From Gracilimonas sediminicola (GTDB lineage: Bacteria; Bacteroidota; Rhodothermia; Balneolales; Balneolaceae), in assembly GCF_024320785.1 (NCBI RefSeq), contig NZ_JANDBC010000003.1, positions 310,001 through 374,000 on the forward strand: DNA of 64,000 nucleotides, given 5' to 3'. A program made the translations under genes and the position numbers. This document shows, piece after piece, positions 1 through 8,661 of this stretch. The notes below the pieces were generated by a model. That model saw nothing but the letters and a program-made list of their open reading frames with translations. It was not told the DNA's origin and ran no database searches. Numbering within the stretch: the first letter of the stretch is position 1; each line of letters begins with the position of its first letter.

Positions 1-343
1 TTTTTTTCTTCAGCTTTAGCGATCCGTTCCCGGGTTCCATCACATATACATTCTTAAACTGATTAGCGGTGATGAAGTAAAAGCCTTCCGCATTTCTGAT
101 CAGGCGGACTTCCTTTATTTGATGGGTACTGTCATTCTCTCCAAACTCTTTTTTATGGAATGGAGCCACATTAAAGGTAATGCCATGACGGACGTCAGTT
201 ACCGTTCCATCTTCATCCGGGGTCAGTACGGATTCGATTTGGTGGGCATAGTTCACATTTTCGACCACAAACGTCTTGCAGGCTGTGCCTAACATCACGA
301 TTGAAGCCAACAAAATAATCGGAATAAGTTTTTGGGGTCTCAT
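1..343 (-). CDS. Lipoprotein, partial (3' end outside window)
   Basis: Reading the minus strand from an ATG at 343 gives an open frame of 114 codons that runs off the window at base 1, so the C-terminus is missing. The N-terminus is a lipoprotein-type signal: basic start (MRPQK), a hydrophobic stretch and Cys22 in MLGTAC. The mature part is soluble and hydrophilic, and contains no domain I recognise. It follows apt by 66 bases on the same strand and could be cotranscribed with it. Lipid anchoring is inferred from the signal only; the function is unknown. Confidence 0.7.
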   Translation of the reverse strand, partial: MRPQKLIPIILLASIVMLGTACKTFVVENVNYAHQIESVLTPDEDGTVTDVRHGITFNVAPFHKKEFGENDSTHQIKEVRLIRNAEGFYFITANQFKNVYVMEPGNGSLKLKKK

Positions 344-409
344 TTTCGTGTCCTCAATTACTATTAGTTGTTCAAGCAATTGTAGTCACGAAATCGAATA
401 TTGTTCCGG

Positions 410-952
410 CTACTCGATAAGAATACTTTCTACCGGTACATTTTGGGTGAGTTGATCCCGTCCGTTCAGAAATGAAAGCTCGATTATAAAGGAATAGCCT
501 ACTATTACACCGCCAAGCCGTTCAATCAATTTAGAAGCCGCCGAGGCCGTCCCTCCTGTAGCAATCAGATCATCATGAATGATCACTTTGGCTCCTTCAA
601 AAATGGCATCCTCATGAATTTCGACCTGATCTTCACCGTATTCCAGGGCGTAGGTTTCCGAAAGAGTTTTGGCCGGAAGCTTTCCGGGTTTGCGAACGGG
701 CACAAAACCGGCGTTCAAATCCTGGGCAAGATTGGTTCCGAACAAAAAACCTCGGGATTCCAGCCCCACCACATAATCCACCGATTTATGGCGAAATGGC
801 TGAGCAAGCATATAGGAAGTAAGTTCAAGCGCCCGTTTGTCCTGCAATAGCGTGGTGATATCCTTAAACTGAATTCCTTCTTTGGGAAAATCCGGGATGG
901 TTCGGATGGTTTCGGATATAAAATCTTTTATGCTTTGCTCTACTTTTTTCAT
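410..952 (-). CDS. apt: Adenine phosphoribosyltransferase
   Basis: Purine salvage enzyme converting adenine and PRPP to AMP in the cytoplasm. The 180-residue length is normal for the family. The PRPP-binding loop is VIIHDDLIATGGT at residues 123-135, and the upstream PDFPKEGIQFKDIT block near residues 20-33 is typical of Apt. The loop has His where many homologues have Val or Glu before the two Asp. It is divergent from tadA with 58 bases between the starts, so both promoters must lie in 953-1010. The start at 952 gives the standard N-terminus. Confidence 0.96.
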   Translation of the reverse strand: MKKVEQSIKDFISETIRTIPDFPKEGIQFKDITTLLQDKRALELTSYMLAQPFRHKSVDYVVGLESRGFLFGTNLAQDLNAGFVPVRKPGKLPAKTLSETYALEYGEDQVEIHEDAIFEGAKVIIHDDLIATGGTASAASKLIERLGGVIVGYSFIIELSFLNGRDQLTQNVPVESILIE

Positions 953-1010
953 TCAAATAGGATTAAGTTCGCGCCAAGGTAGTTAATTCGAAGGATAGCA
1001 ATCAAGTTTT

Positions 1011-1487
1011 ATGAGTGAAATTGAAGGACAAGTTTGGCAGAAACATCATCGATTTATGGCACGAGCTTTTATGCTGGCCGAACAGGCTTTTGATGAAGGC
1101 GAAGTACCCGTTGGAGCTATCGTTGTTCGGAATGAGCAAATCATTGGGAAAGGCTATAATCAGGTTCAGCGATTAAACGATCCGACAGCACATGCTGAAA
1201 TGATTGCGATCTCAGCCGCCTGCGAAACCATGGATGAGAAATACCTCAGCGAATGCACTTTGTACGTGACCCTTGAGCCCTGCCCTATGTGTGCCGGAGC
1301 GGCGGTATGGAGTAAGCTTGGTGGAATTGTATTTGGCGCAACAGATGCCAAAGCCGGAGGCTGCGGCAGTGTTTTCAATATCTCATCGAATAAAAAACTC
1401 AATCACCAGGCAGAAGTGATACAAGGCGTGATGGAAGCTGAATGCGAGCATCTGATGAAGGCTTTTTTTAAGGACCGGCGTGACTAA
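1011..1487 (+). CDS. tadA: tRNA-specific adenosine-34 deaminase
   Basis: Deaminates the wobble adenosine of tRNA-Arg to inosine. It shows the zinc-dependent cytidine-deaminase fold signature: His61 and Glu63 in TAHAEM, and Cys91 and Cys94 in PCPMCAGA. The flanking NDPTAHAE and LNHQ blocks are TadA-like rather than guanine-deaminase-like. At 158 residues it is the usual TadA size. It is transcribed away from apt, and the next gene in the same direction starts 85 bases downstream. A broader nucleoside deaminase is the only realistic alternative. Confidence 0.92.
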   Translation: MSEIEGQVWQKHHRFMARAFMLAEQAFDEGEVPVGAIVVRNEQIIGKGYNQVQRLNDPTAHAEMIAISAACETMDEKYLSECTLYVTLEPCPMCAGAAVWSKLGGIVFGATDAKAGGCGSVFNISSNKKLNHQAEVIQGVMEAECEHLMKAFFKDRRD

Positions 1488-1572
1488 TAAAATTCCTGTT
1501 TTTAACTAAAAATTAGTACTATCCGCTGACTAATCAATATCAGGAGAGCCACTTTAACCTAATCAAGTTGAC

Positions 1573-2013
1573 ATGGCTGACGAACAAGAAAAAAACGGAA
1601 TAACTACCTGGTTTTGGGTGGTTGGATGGGGTGCTCTTCTCTGGAATTTACTGGGTGTAATGTCTTACATCATGACGGTAACAATGAGTCCTGAAGTAAT
1701 GGCTGAACTGCCTTCTGCACAACGAGAACTAATGGCTAATACACCGGCTTGGGCTACTGGGGCTTTTGCTTTCGCCGTATTTGGGGGAGCATTAGGCTCA
1801 TTATCCCTCTTACTGAAAAGAAAAGTAGCTCTTCCCCTCTTCATTGTTTCCTTTATCGGAATTGTGGTGCAGCTATATCACTCGTTATTTATGAGTAATT
1901 CCATCGAAGTATATGGACCGGGTGGCGCTGTTATGCCAATCATGGTTTTGTTATTTGGGATAGGCCTGATTTGGATAGCCAGAAATGCAATATCAAAAGG
2001 TTGGCTGAAATAG
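1573..2013 (+). CDS. Small four-helix membrane protein, function unknown
   Basis: The protein is 146 residues with four predicted membrane segments (about residues 15-37, 62-82, 86-106 and 118-136), a charged N-terminus and a short basic C-terminus. I do not recognise a catalytic motif or a named family. It follows tadA by 85 bases and is followed by a candidate terminator, so it is either the end of the tadA transcript or a single gene. An inner-membrane location is inferred from hydrophobicity. Confidence 0.75.
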   Translation: MADEQEKNGITTWFWVVGWGALLWNLLGVMSYIMTVTMSPEVMAELPSAQRELMANTPAWATGAFAFAVFGGALGSLSLLLKRKVALPLFIVSFIGIVVQLYHSLFMSNSIEVYGPGGAVMPIMVLLFGIGLIWIARNAISKGWLK

Positions 2014-2105
2014 TCCGACTGCATGTAACTTCAGTAGTAGAAGAAATAGAGTACCCCAAAAACCCAAACCCTGTACTCGGGTAGATTTTAAAGAATCGTA
2101 AGGTT

Positions 2106-2139
2106 AAATCATAATTTATTTATGTATTTATGATTTTTT
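2106..2139 (+). terminator. Candidate intrinsic terminator
   Basis: A 9-bp AT-rich stem (AAATCATAA at 2106-2114 with TTATGATTT at 2128-2136) runs into a T-tract ending at 2139. It lies about 90 bases past the membrane-protein gene in the right orientation. The stem is weak, so this is tentative. The rest of the 2014-2209 gap shows nothing further. Confidence 0.4.
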
Positions 2140-2209
2140 CTATTTGGACTTACTCTGAATTAGCACTGTTTTCTAAAACTCCCGGGCCAGATAGTGATCA
2201 TTGACATCA

Positions 2210-3022
2210 TCAGGCATAATCTTTTTTAGCGGCCAGATAAACCACATGCCATTTGATCTTAAGCTTGTTGTTGCATTTTTGATCCCAGTGATCTACCAGC
2301 AGCCGGAATTGTTTTGACGTCAGAGCGTTTCCCTTCACATTTTCAGAAGCACCTATTCGTTTTAAATGACGAAAGAAATCAATAGATGATTCAAATTCCT
2401 GGAAAAGATCATTCTCATAGTAATCAATTTGCATTGGACCCATCGACAACTTAACCACCACTTCTTCCACATCGGGTAAAGGATTGGACGTGTAAGGAAG
2501 CCCAAGCTCCAGGCAGTGTTCGTACCATTGTTCAAAGGAATGATTACCGGGAAAAGAACATAGCAGCAATCCGCCCGGCTGTATAGATTGGGACAGATTT
2601 TCCAGCGATACGGATGTATCCTTAAACCAATGAGGGGCAAAATTACTGACAACCATGGCATAGTTAGTATCTCCCTCATCAAACTCATCGGCATCTAACA
2701 CCTGAAACTGAATCTTATCAGAAATTAGTCCCTCTTTTTCCAATTCAGATTTGCAGAACTCCACCATTTTAGGTGAGGCATCGGTAATCAAAAACTCTTT
2801 ATCCGGGAAATGCTCTATGAGCTGACGAGTCAGAAAACCTGTACCGCAACCCACTTCAAGAATAGGCCCGGACGGTAAAAGCTCCCTCCAGGGCAATAGC
2901 GATGATATTAGTCCATCGGCTACCTTCTTTTGAATTTCTGCTTCCTGATGATAGGCTTCTGCAGCATTACCAAAACTACGGGCTATTCGGCTGATGTCGT
3001 TTTCTTCTGTAATTTCCATCAT
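2210..3022 (-). CDS. bioC: Malonyl-ACP O-methyltransferase BioC
   Basis: SAM-dependent methyltransferase that caps malonyl-ACP so that fatty acid synthesis can build the pimeloyl chain of biotin. The class I SAM motif ILEVGCGTGF is at residues 54-63. The N-terminal FGNAAEAYHQEA block and the middle SNFAPHW segment match BioC rather than generic methyltransferases. Two tandem ATGs (3022 and 3019) begin inside the upstream esterase-like gene, so the two coding regions overlap by 44-47 bases in different frames. Other biotin genes are not in this window. The exact substrate is inferred from BioC-type motifs and the neighbour. Confidence 0.85.
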   Translation of the reverse strand: MMEITEENDISRIARSFGNAAEAYHQEAEIQKKVADGLISSLLPWRELLPSGPILEVGCGTGFLTRQLIEHFPDKEFLITDASPKMVEFCKSELEKEGLISDKIQFQVLDADEFDEGDTNYAMVVSNFAPHWFKDTSVSLENLSQSIQPGGLLLCSFPGNHSFEQWYEHCLELGLPYTSNPLPDVEEVVVKLSMGPMQIDYYENDLFQEFESSIDFFRHLKRIGASENVKGNALTSKQFRLLVDHWDQKCNNKLKIKWHVVYLAAKKDYA

Positions 3023-3716
3023 GCTGAAAAATAGGAATCATTGCATTGATAAACGACCAGCATTCTTCATAATGCGTTACGGGCAACCCGTGCCCTGCTT
3101 CCTTTATAAAATGATAGACGGCATTCCCTTCGGTAATCTCGGTAAATTTTTTACCCCGGTTGTGCGAGAGAATTTTGTTGCTCCCTCCGTCCAGACTAAT
3201 GATCGGCTTCCCGTTTTTTATTCTTTGCAGATCAAAGGAATCGGTATGTAGCTTTTTCAAATCCTTCAAAAGCAACTCACCGTCAAGTTTTCCCTTTGGG
3301 ATATTCTTTTTTTTATCGGGATGAAATGCCTTCTTCCAGTATTTTTTAAGTACCTCTCTTGGGTCCTTTTCAAAATCTGAAATCATTGCTTTAAGTGCTT
3401 TTTGTGATTCTAATCGTTCCTTTTCATCCTGTGGGTGAAAATCACAAAATCCATTGAAGATTATGATGCAGGTTGCTTGTTCAATTTGCTCCTCAGGGCA
3501 CCAGTGCAAGCCAAAAGAATGCAAGAAAAGAGCTTTATGCTTCGAATTGCCTGAGAACCCGGGATGCTTTTCATCCAAAAAATAACCACGATCTGCAGTT
3601 TTAAATAAAACACCCTCAGGCAGAATAGACTTCCAGTCTTTCCAAAACGACGAATCAAAGCCCCATCCGTGGTAGGAAATAATTTCTAAATCAAGCTTTT
3701 CTTTCGATATATGCAC
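2976..3716 (-). CDS. Alpha/beta hydrolase, probable pimeloyl-ACP methyl ester esterase
   Basis: Small alpha/beta hydrolase of 246 residues starting at a GTG. It has an HGWGFDSSFW oxyanion-type segment at residues 16-25, a nucleophile elbow LHSFG with Ser67, and a C-terminal AGHGLPVTH block that supplies the likely catalytic His. The layout resembles BioG/BioH-type esterases, which remove the methyl group that BioC adds, and the gene overlaps bioC directly. I infer the role from that linkage. The fold is recognisable, but I cannot say which of the non-homologous esterase families (BioH, BioG, BioK and others) it belongs to. Confidence 0.75.
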   Translation of the reverse strand: MHISKEKLDLEIISYHGWGFDSSFWKDWKSILPEGVLFKTADRGYFLDEKHPGFSGNSKHKALFLHSFGLHWCPEEQIEQATCIIIFNGFCDFHPQDEKERLESQKALKAMISDFEKDPREVLKKYWKKAFHPDKKKNIPKGKLDGELLLKDLKKLHTDSFDLQRIKNGKPIISLDGGSNKILSHNRGKKFTEITEGNAVYHFIKEAGHGLPVTHYEECWSFINAMIPIFQHDGNYRRKRHQPNSP

Positions 3717-3757
3717 GTTCTGATCAATCTATATCTTAGTTAACTCTTATTTAATGA

Positions 3758-4861
3758 TCAGGATGCCGGATCTTCTGCTGATGGCGTCCAGGTAGAGTCA
3801 GATTCAAACGTCCGCCCCATAGCCCTGAACTGGCGTACGAACGGGAGTTTCTTTCTTACACTGGGTGCAAATTGGTTGTAATCGATCATGAACAAGCGAT
3901 TGGTATCGGGATCATAATAAGTGAAATTCACAAAGGGTCCACCCATCAGTCCGTTTACCATGTACCAGGTACCACGGGTTTCGTAGGCAAGTAGCCGGCC
4001 TTTCTGAAAGCTTTCGGTAATAATGGGGCGTATTTCAGGACGGTTCGTATAGGTCTGGACATACATAGAGTCACGAGCGCCTTTGATATACTCCTGAGAA
4101 AGGGAGTCACGGGTATTGATAATCCATTCGTCATCCAGGAATGAAATATCATCAACGTTGTCTTTATACCAAATCCACATCCAGCGGTCGTTTTGTGGAA
4201 GGAAACGACGGTAACTGATGAAATTAAGGGTGTCTATATTCTTGATATAATCGTGCTGGAACCGAACTTTAAAACCTCGGTTTTGCCATAACGAATCTGA
4301 AAGCTGTGTTTGTTCTTTCTTTTCGTACACAAAATACTCCCAGCGCTGAAGCTCTTTTTGAAGCATGTTACTGAGCAATGAGTTTTCTGTATTTCTGATT
4401 TTTTGAGCTAAAAGTGAATCGGAAGACGAACTTAAAATCAACACATATTGATCCCTGTACCATTGATCTTCCACCGGGAATGCGAAACTTTCACCTTCCT
4501 TGACTCGCTGTTCAACCGACTCGTCCAGGAAGCCGCGAATTTGCCGGCCGGTGTTGGAATCCTCATCAATGGGAGCGGCAAAAATTACGTTCTTTTTGCT
4601 CTTAAGGCGGTCTAAATGCGATTGAGAGCGGATTTGTGTAAACTGAAGGTCATAATACGGTTCTCCGTTTGGAACGGTTAACACCCACTTTCCAAATACA
4701 TCTCTGATGGCTTCGGCTGTTTGGCTTTCCCATTTGGTGGAATCCATAACCACAACTACTTCGCGGGTATTTCCTTCAGCCAAAGGGCGGTAATCTCCAT
4801 CACAGGAGACAAAAAGAAGAGCAACGGCTGAAACAATTATAGAACCTAATGTTAATCGCAT
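3758..4861 (-). CDS. DUF4837 family lipoprotein
   Basis: Lipoprotein of 367 residues with signal and lipid-attachment Cys20 in LLFVSC. The mature protein resembles the Bacteroidota family DUF4837, whose function is not known: an early block reading EVVVVMDS, then repeated Trp/Tyr-rich segments with paired Arg-Asp motifs. It begins 9 bases after the end of trpA on the same strand, so it is probably read as the last gene of the trp transcript. That link may be positional only. Forty-one bases separate it from the biotin pair downstream. Confidence 0.8.
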   Translation of the reverse strand: MRLTLGSIIVSAVALLFVSCDGDYRPLAEGNTREVVVVMDSTKWESQTAEAIRDVFGKWVLTVPNGEPYYDLQFTQIRSQSHLDRLKSKKNVIFAAPIDEDSNTGRQIRGFLDESVEQRVKEGESFAFPVEDQWYRDQYVLILSSSSDSLLAQKIRNTENSLLSNMLQKELQRWEYFVYEKKEQTQLSDSLWQNRGFKVRFQHDYIKNIDTLNFISYRRFLPQNDRWMWIWYKDNVDDISFLDDEWIINTRDSLSQEYIKGARDSMYVQTYTNRPEIRPIITESFQKGRLLAYETRGTWYMVNGLMGGPFVNFTYYDPDTNRLFMIDYNQFAPSVRKKLPFVRQFRAMGRTFESDSTWTPSAEDPAS

Positions 4862-4870
4862 AATGAATAA

Positions 4871-5668
4871 TTAATTTCCAAATTTCAGTGAGTGAACGAA
4901 AGAAAACAACGCTGATTGCCATCCTTCATTCGGGTAGTTTTTCTTGATGGTATCAATTAAGGCACTACCAACAATAAAACCATCGGCATTTGATGCGATA
5001 TCAACCGCATCCTCATGAGATTTGATGCCAAAACCCACCATCACCGGGTTATGAGTGATATTGGTTTTTACCCGTTCTATAAACCGATTCACAGATTTTG
5101 ACACTTCCTCACCTTCTCTGGCACCGGTTACCCCGGTAACGGAAACGCAATATACAAATCCCTGTGACTTTTCATCGGCTTGCTTCATCCGCTCATCGCT
5201 GGTGTTTGGTGCAACGAGATAGATCAGAGACAGCTTCGAATTTTTGGCATGCTGCTCAATAATCCCGCCTTCTTCAATGGGGATATCCGGAATAATCAGT
5301 CCGTCAACGCCCGCTTCTTCGGCTCTGGCGCAGAACTTCTCAACTCCATAACGCAGTACCGGGTTCATATATCCCATCAAAATTATGGGGATTTCCGATT
5401 GTTTACGGACTTCCTTCACCATTCCGAAGATTTTCTCCATGGTAATACCATTCTGAATAGCTACATCGCTGGAATACTGAATTGTAGGCCCATCCGCTAA
5501 AGGATCACTGAACGGCATACCAAGCTCGATGATATCGGCTCCGTTTTTTTCGAAGCCAAGGATGAGGTCAACGGTAGCGTCTAAATCAGGAAAGCCGGCG
5601 GTTAGAAAAAGACTCATCAGCTTTGAGTCGTTTCCCTTTTCTGTAAATGTATTTTGAATTCGGTTCAT
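4871..5668 (-). CDS. trpA: Tryptophan synthase alpha subunit
   Basis: Cleaves indole-3-glycerol phosphate to indole and glyceraldehyde-3-phosphate and passes indole to TrpB. The catalytic acids are visible: Glu48 in IIELGMPFSDP and Asp59 in LADGPTIQ, equivalent to Glu49 and Asp60 of the E. coli enzyme. The length of 265 residues is normal. The C-terminal GFGIKSHEDA and GFIVGSA phosphate-binding blocks are intact. It is the last biosynthetic gene of the operon and is separated from trpB by a 120-base gap that holds a palindromic repeat. Confidence 0.97.
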   Translation of the reverse strand: MNRIQNTFTEKGNDSKLMSLFLTAGFPDLDATVDLILGFEKNGADIIELGMPFSDPLADGPTIQYSSDVAIQNGITMEKIFGMVKEVRKQSEIPIILMGYMNPVLRYGVEKFCARAEEAGVDGLIIPDIPIEEGGIIEQHAKNSKLSLIYLVAPNTSDERMKQADEKSQGFVYCVSVTGVTGAREGEEVSKSVNRFIERVKTNITHNPVMVGFGIKSHEDAVDIASNADGFIVGSALIDTIKKNYPNEGWQSALFSFVHSLKFGN

Positions 5669-5693
5669 TAAACTAAAAATAACTTCTTTTATG

Positions 5694-5785
5694 GAACACG
5701 GAAAACGCTGATACTAAAAAAGATTTACACTGATTGATGGTTAGTAAATCTGTGAGAATCCATTTAATCGGTGTCACCCGTGTTC
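5694..5785. repeat. Palindromic intergenic repeat, trpA-trpB gap
   Basis: GAACACGG at 5694-5701 is complemented by CCGTGTTC at 5778-5785, and an inner pair GATTTAC/GTAAATC lies between them. The element nearly fills the gap. Similar ends recur in the next gaps of the operon, so I treat these as one degenerate family. In RNA it could fold into a long imperfect hairpin. Confidence 0.6.
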
Positions 5786-5788
5786 GAT

Positions 5789-7009
5789 TCAATTTTCCTT
5801 CTCGCGGATGAACTCCGAAATCGTGCCCATGTCTTTATCGCCGCGGCCGGAGCAATTCAAAATTATAATATCGTCTTTCGATGTTTCCGGCATTAGCTTT
5901 TCCAGCCATGCAAAAGCGTGAGCGGTTTCCAGAGCCGGGATAATTCCTTCGGTTTTCGAAAGCAATTTCACGGCATCCATGGCTTCATCGTCCGTAACAG
6001 CATGATAGTTCACCCTTCCCAGATCTTTTAAATGCGCATGTTCAGGCCCTACACCCGGGTAATCCAGACCGGCACTGATAGAATGAGCCAGCTCAATCTG
6101 GCCCTCCTCACTTTGTAGTAAGTAGCTCAGCGAACCATGTAATATGCCCGGGGTTCCTTTACTCATGGTTGCCGCAGTCTGTCCGGAGTCAACACCGAAA
6201 CCGGCCGCTTCTATTCCTATAATGTTCACATCCTCGTCATCAATAAATGGATAGAAGAAGCCAATGGCGTTCGACCCGCCGCCTACGCAGGCAACCAGGT
6301 GGTCCGGATTTCGCCCTTCATATTCATGAACCTGATTCTTGGTTTCCCGTCCGATAACCTCATGAAAATAGCGTACCATCATGGGGTAAGGATGAGGGCC
6401 AACTACCGACCCTATGATATAAAATGTGGTATCTACATTGGTTACCCAATCACGGATGGCTTCATTGGTAGCATCTTTCAGGGTTTTTGAACCACTGCTT
6501 ACCCCTCTTACTTCTGCACCGAGCAGGGTCATACGATCTACATTCAATTTCTGGCGAACCATGTCTTCCTCTCCCATGTACACCACACAATCGAGTCCAA
6601 ATTTCGCACAGGCCGTGGCCGTAGCCACTCCATGCTGACCGGCACCTGTCTCAGCTATGATTCGCTTTTTACCCATTCGTCGGGCCAATAAAACCTGTCC
6701 AATCGCATTGTTAATTTTATGTGCACCGGTATGACACAGATCCTCTCGTTTCAGATAGATTTTGCCCTTACCGTAATGTTCGGTTAAGCGATTCGCAAAG
6801 GTTAACTTGGTAGGCCGTCCGACATATTCATCCAATAACGATTTGAATTCTTTTTGAAAAGTCTCGTCGTTTTTAGCCTTTTGGAATTCCGCTTCCAGCT
6901 CCTGAATGGCAGGGATTAGAATTTCCGGCACAAATTTACCGCCAAATTTGCCGTAATACCCACGTTCATCGGGAAAGGTATATTTCTTTGTCTTAGTTTT
7001 TGTGCTCAT
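5789..7009 (-). CDS. trpB: Tryptophan synthase beta subunit
   Basis: PLP enzyme joining indole and serine to make tryptophan. The PLP lysine is Lys98 in GAHKINNA, the catalytic Glu is Glu120 in AETGAGQHG, and the C-terminal SGRGDKD block binds the serine/PLP end. I start it at the ATG at 7009 (406 residues). A longer frame begins at 7054, but its extra 15 codons are translated from the palindromic repeat, and family members begin with the [15 protein letters not shown] region. There is no clear Shine-Dalgarno site. It forms the alpha2-beta2 complex with TrpA. Confidence 0.97.
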   Translation of the reverse strand: MSTKTKTKKYTFPDERGYYGKFGGKFVPEILIPAIQELEAEFQKAKNDETFQKEFKSLLDEYVGRPTKLTFANRLTEHYGKGKIYLKREDLCHTGAHKINNAIGQVLLARRMGKKRIIAETGAGQHGVATATACAKFGLDCVVYMGEEDMVRQKLNVDRMTLLGAEVRGVSSGSKTLKDATNEAIRDWVTNVDTTFYIIGSVVGPHPYPMMVRYFHEVIGRETKNQVHEYEGRNPDHLVACVGGGSNAIGFFYPFIDDEDVNIIGIEAAGFGVDSGQTAATMSKGTPGILHGSLSYLLQSEEGQIELAHSISAGLDYPGVGPEHAHLKDLGRVNYHAVTDDEAMDAVKLLSKTEGIIPALETAHAFAWLEKLMPETSKDDIIILNCSGRGDKDMGTISEFIREKEN

Positions 7010-7028
7010 AATATCATCATTGAGTAGA

Positions 7029-7071
7029 AACACGGATAAAACAGGTCCTGTCAACCCGCTTAATCCGTGTT
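7029..7071. repeat. Palindromic intergenic repeat, trpB-trpF gap
   Basis: Perfect 9-bp arms AACACGGAT (7029-7037) and ATCCGTGTT (7063-7071) enclose a small inner ACAGG/CCTGT pair. It shares the CACGG core with the trpA-trpB element and fills most of the 65-base gap before trpB. No T-tract follows, so a terminator is unlikely. Confidence 0.6.
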
Positions 7072-7074
7072 CTG

Positions 7075-7734
7075 TTAATTTGCTTCCAAAGCTCTCATTT
7101 GATCCATGAAGGCTTCAATTTTTTCAAAATCTTTAAGTCCTGGTTTCTGCTCCAGGCTGCTTGATATATCCACAGCATAAGGCTGAACCGTATTGATTGC
7201 TTCATGAATATTTTCTGCATTCAATCCACCGGAGAGGAAAAACGGTATATCGATATCAGCTTCATTCAGCATATCCCAGTCAAATGATTTCCCGGTTCCG
7301 CCCCAAAGTCCATCAATTTTTGTATCAAAAAGAAGAAAGTCGGCCACTTCAGAATACTGATCTATTTGATGTTTCAGTAAATAAGGAACCGTTTCCTGCT
7401 GAATATGAATCACTTTTATGATGGGCTTTTCCACCAGTTCACAGTACTCAACCGATTCATCTCCATGAAGCTGAACATAATCCAGCCCGGTTTCTTTGGC
7501 TATTCGGTTAACGTCATCTAAAGGCTGATTTACGAAAACACCGACTTTCTCAGGGCCTTCCAGCCAATTAATGACAGCTCCGGCTTCTCCGGGTTCAATA
7601 TACCGGGGACTGTTTTCATAAAAGATAAAACCCAGGTAATCCACCAAAGCTCCGGCTGCAAACCGTGCGTCTTCAAGGTTCGTTATTCCGCAAATCTTAA
7701 TTCTTGTTCTGTGGTTCTGTGCAGTCATAATCAT
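7075..7734 (-). CDS. trpF: Phosphoribosylanthranilate isomerase
   Basis: Catalyses the Amadori rearrangement of phosphoribosylanthranilate to CdRP. The N-terminal RIKICGITN block carries the catalytic Cys15, and LLFDTKIDG in the middle carries the general acid Asp. The C-terminal [11 protein letters not shown] and AVDISSSLE segments bind phosphate. It is 219 residues from the ATG at 7734; a second in-frame ATG two codons later (7728) is equally possible. It is a separate gene, not fused to trpC as in enterics. Confidence 0.95.
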   Translation of the reverse strand: MIMTAQNHRTRIKICGITNLEDARFAAGALVDYLGFIFYENSPRYIEPGEAGAVINWLEGPEKVGVFVNQPLDDVNRIAKETGLDYVQLHGDESVEYCELVEKPIIKVIHIQQETVPYLLKHQIDQYSEVADFLLFDTKIDGLWGGTGKSFDWDMLNEADIDIPFFLSGGLNAENIHEAINTVQPYAVDISSSLEQKPGLKDFEKIEAFMDQMRALEAN

Positions 7735-7742
7735 TGTTGATG

Positions 7743-7833
7743 GAACATGGGTAAAGCGGATGTAAAGGGTAGTCGCTGATTTAATAAGTGCATTATCGTG
7801 AAAAAATATTCAGCATCTGTATCATCCATGTTC
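7743..7833. repeat. Palindromic intergenic repeat, trpF-trpC gap, reaching into trpC
   Basis: GAACATGG at 7743-7750 pairs with CCATGTTC at 7826-7833. The distal arm lies inside trpC and encodes its last residues (Glu-His-Gly and the stop), so the element appears to have supplied the gene's 3' end. The arms differ by one base from the GAACACGG copies nearby. Confidence 0.5.
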
Positions 7834-8658
7834 TACATCTTCTTTTTCTTTTTGTAAACGTTCAAATTCTTCTTCGGTCTGTTCAATTAAATCTTTTATA
7901 GCCTGACCGGGGTCGTCTTGTCTCATAAAATACTCACCTATCAGAGCAGAATGGATTCCTTCTTTTTGCAATAAAGCCAGATCTTTTCCGGATGATAACC
8001 CGCTTTCGGAAACCAACACCGTTCCTTCCGGTGCTTGTTGAAGAATTCCGATGCCACGATGCACATCCACCTCAAAATTCTTAAGATCACGATTGTTTAC
8101 GCCCAGTATATCAACCAATTCGAAATTAATTCGATTGAAGTCTTCCTGATCATAACATTCAACCAAGGCATCCAATTCAAATTCCCGGGCAGCATGCAAT
8201 AGTTCATTCAGTTGAGATCCTTCTGTAATGGCAACTATTATTAAGGCTGCATCTGCTCCGTATGCTTTCGCCTCTTTCATCTGATAGGGATCAATGATGA
8301 AGTCTTTTCTCAATAATGGAAGCTTAACTCTATTTGATATCGCCTCCAGGTATTTCAAATCGCCCTTAAAAAAAGGCTGGTCGGTCAAAACGGAAATAGC
8401 TGATGCCCCTCCCTCTTCGTAGCGTAGTGCGATGTCAACCGGATCAAAATCGGGGCGGATAATTCCTTTAGATGGAGAGGCTTTTTTTACTTCTGAAATG
8501 ATAGAAACAGACTCGTTGTCTCTCAGTGCGCCTTTGAAGGAAATGCTCTCCTTCTCGAAACCCTGAAAGGAATTGAAGTCGTTAAACGAAACCTTCCTCC
8601 TTCGTTTGGCTAAATCTTCGGCCGTCTTTTCAACTATTTGATCAAGAATGTTGCTCAT
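7822..8658 (-). CDS. trpC: Indole-3-glycerol phosphate synthase
   Basis: Converts CdRP to indole-3-glycerol phosphate. The (beta/alpha)8 barrel signature residues are present: Glu56 and Lys58 in ISEVKKASPSKG, Lys118 in LLRKDFIID, and downstream VLVSESGL and ALIGEYFM phosphate-site blocks. It is 278 residues, slightly long because of a charged Glu/Lys-rich tail whose end coincides with a palindromic repeat arm. It starts 3 bases after trpD ends. Confidence 0.96.
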   Translation of the reverse strand: MSNILDQIVEKTAEDLAKRRRKVSFNDFNSFQGFEKESISFKGALRDNESVSIISEVKKASPSKGIIRPDFDPVDIALRYEEGGASAISVLTDQPFFKGDLKYLEAISNRVKLPLLRKDFIIDPYQMKEAKAYGADAALIIVAITEGSQLNELLHAAREFELDALVECYDQEDFNRINFELVDILGVNNRDLKNFEVDVHRGIGILQQAPEGTVLVSESGLSSGKDLALLQKEGIHSALIGEYFMRQDDPGQAIKDLIEQTEEEFERLQKEKEDVEHG

Positions 8659-8661
8659 AAA

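Noticed and set aside
7010-7054. N-terminal extension of TrpB from the ATG at 7054
   Set aside because: The extra codons are encoded by the palindromic intergenic repeat and do not resemble TrpB; the ATG at 7009 gives the family N-terminus.
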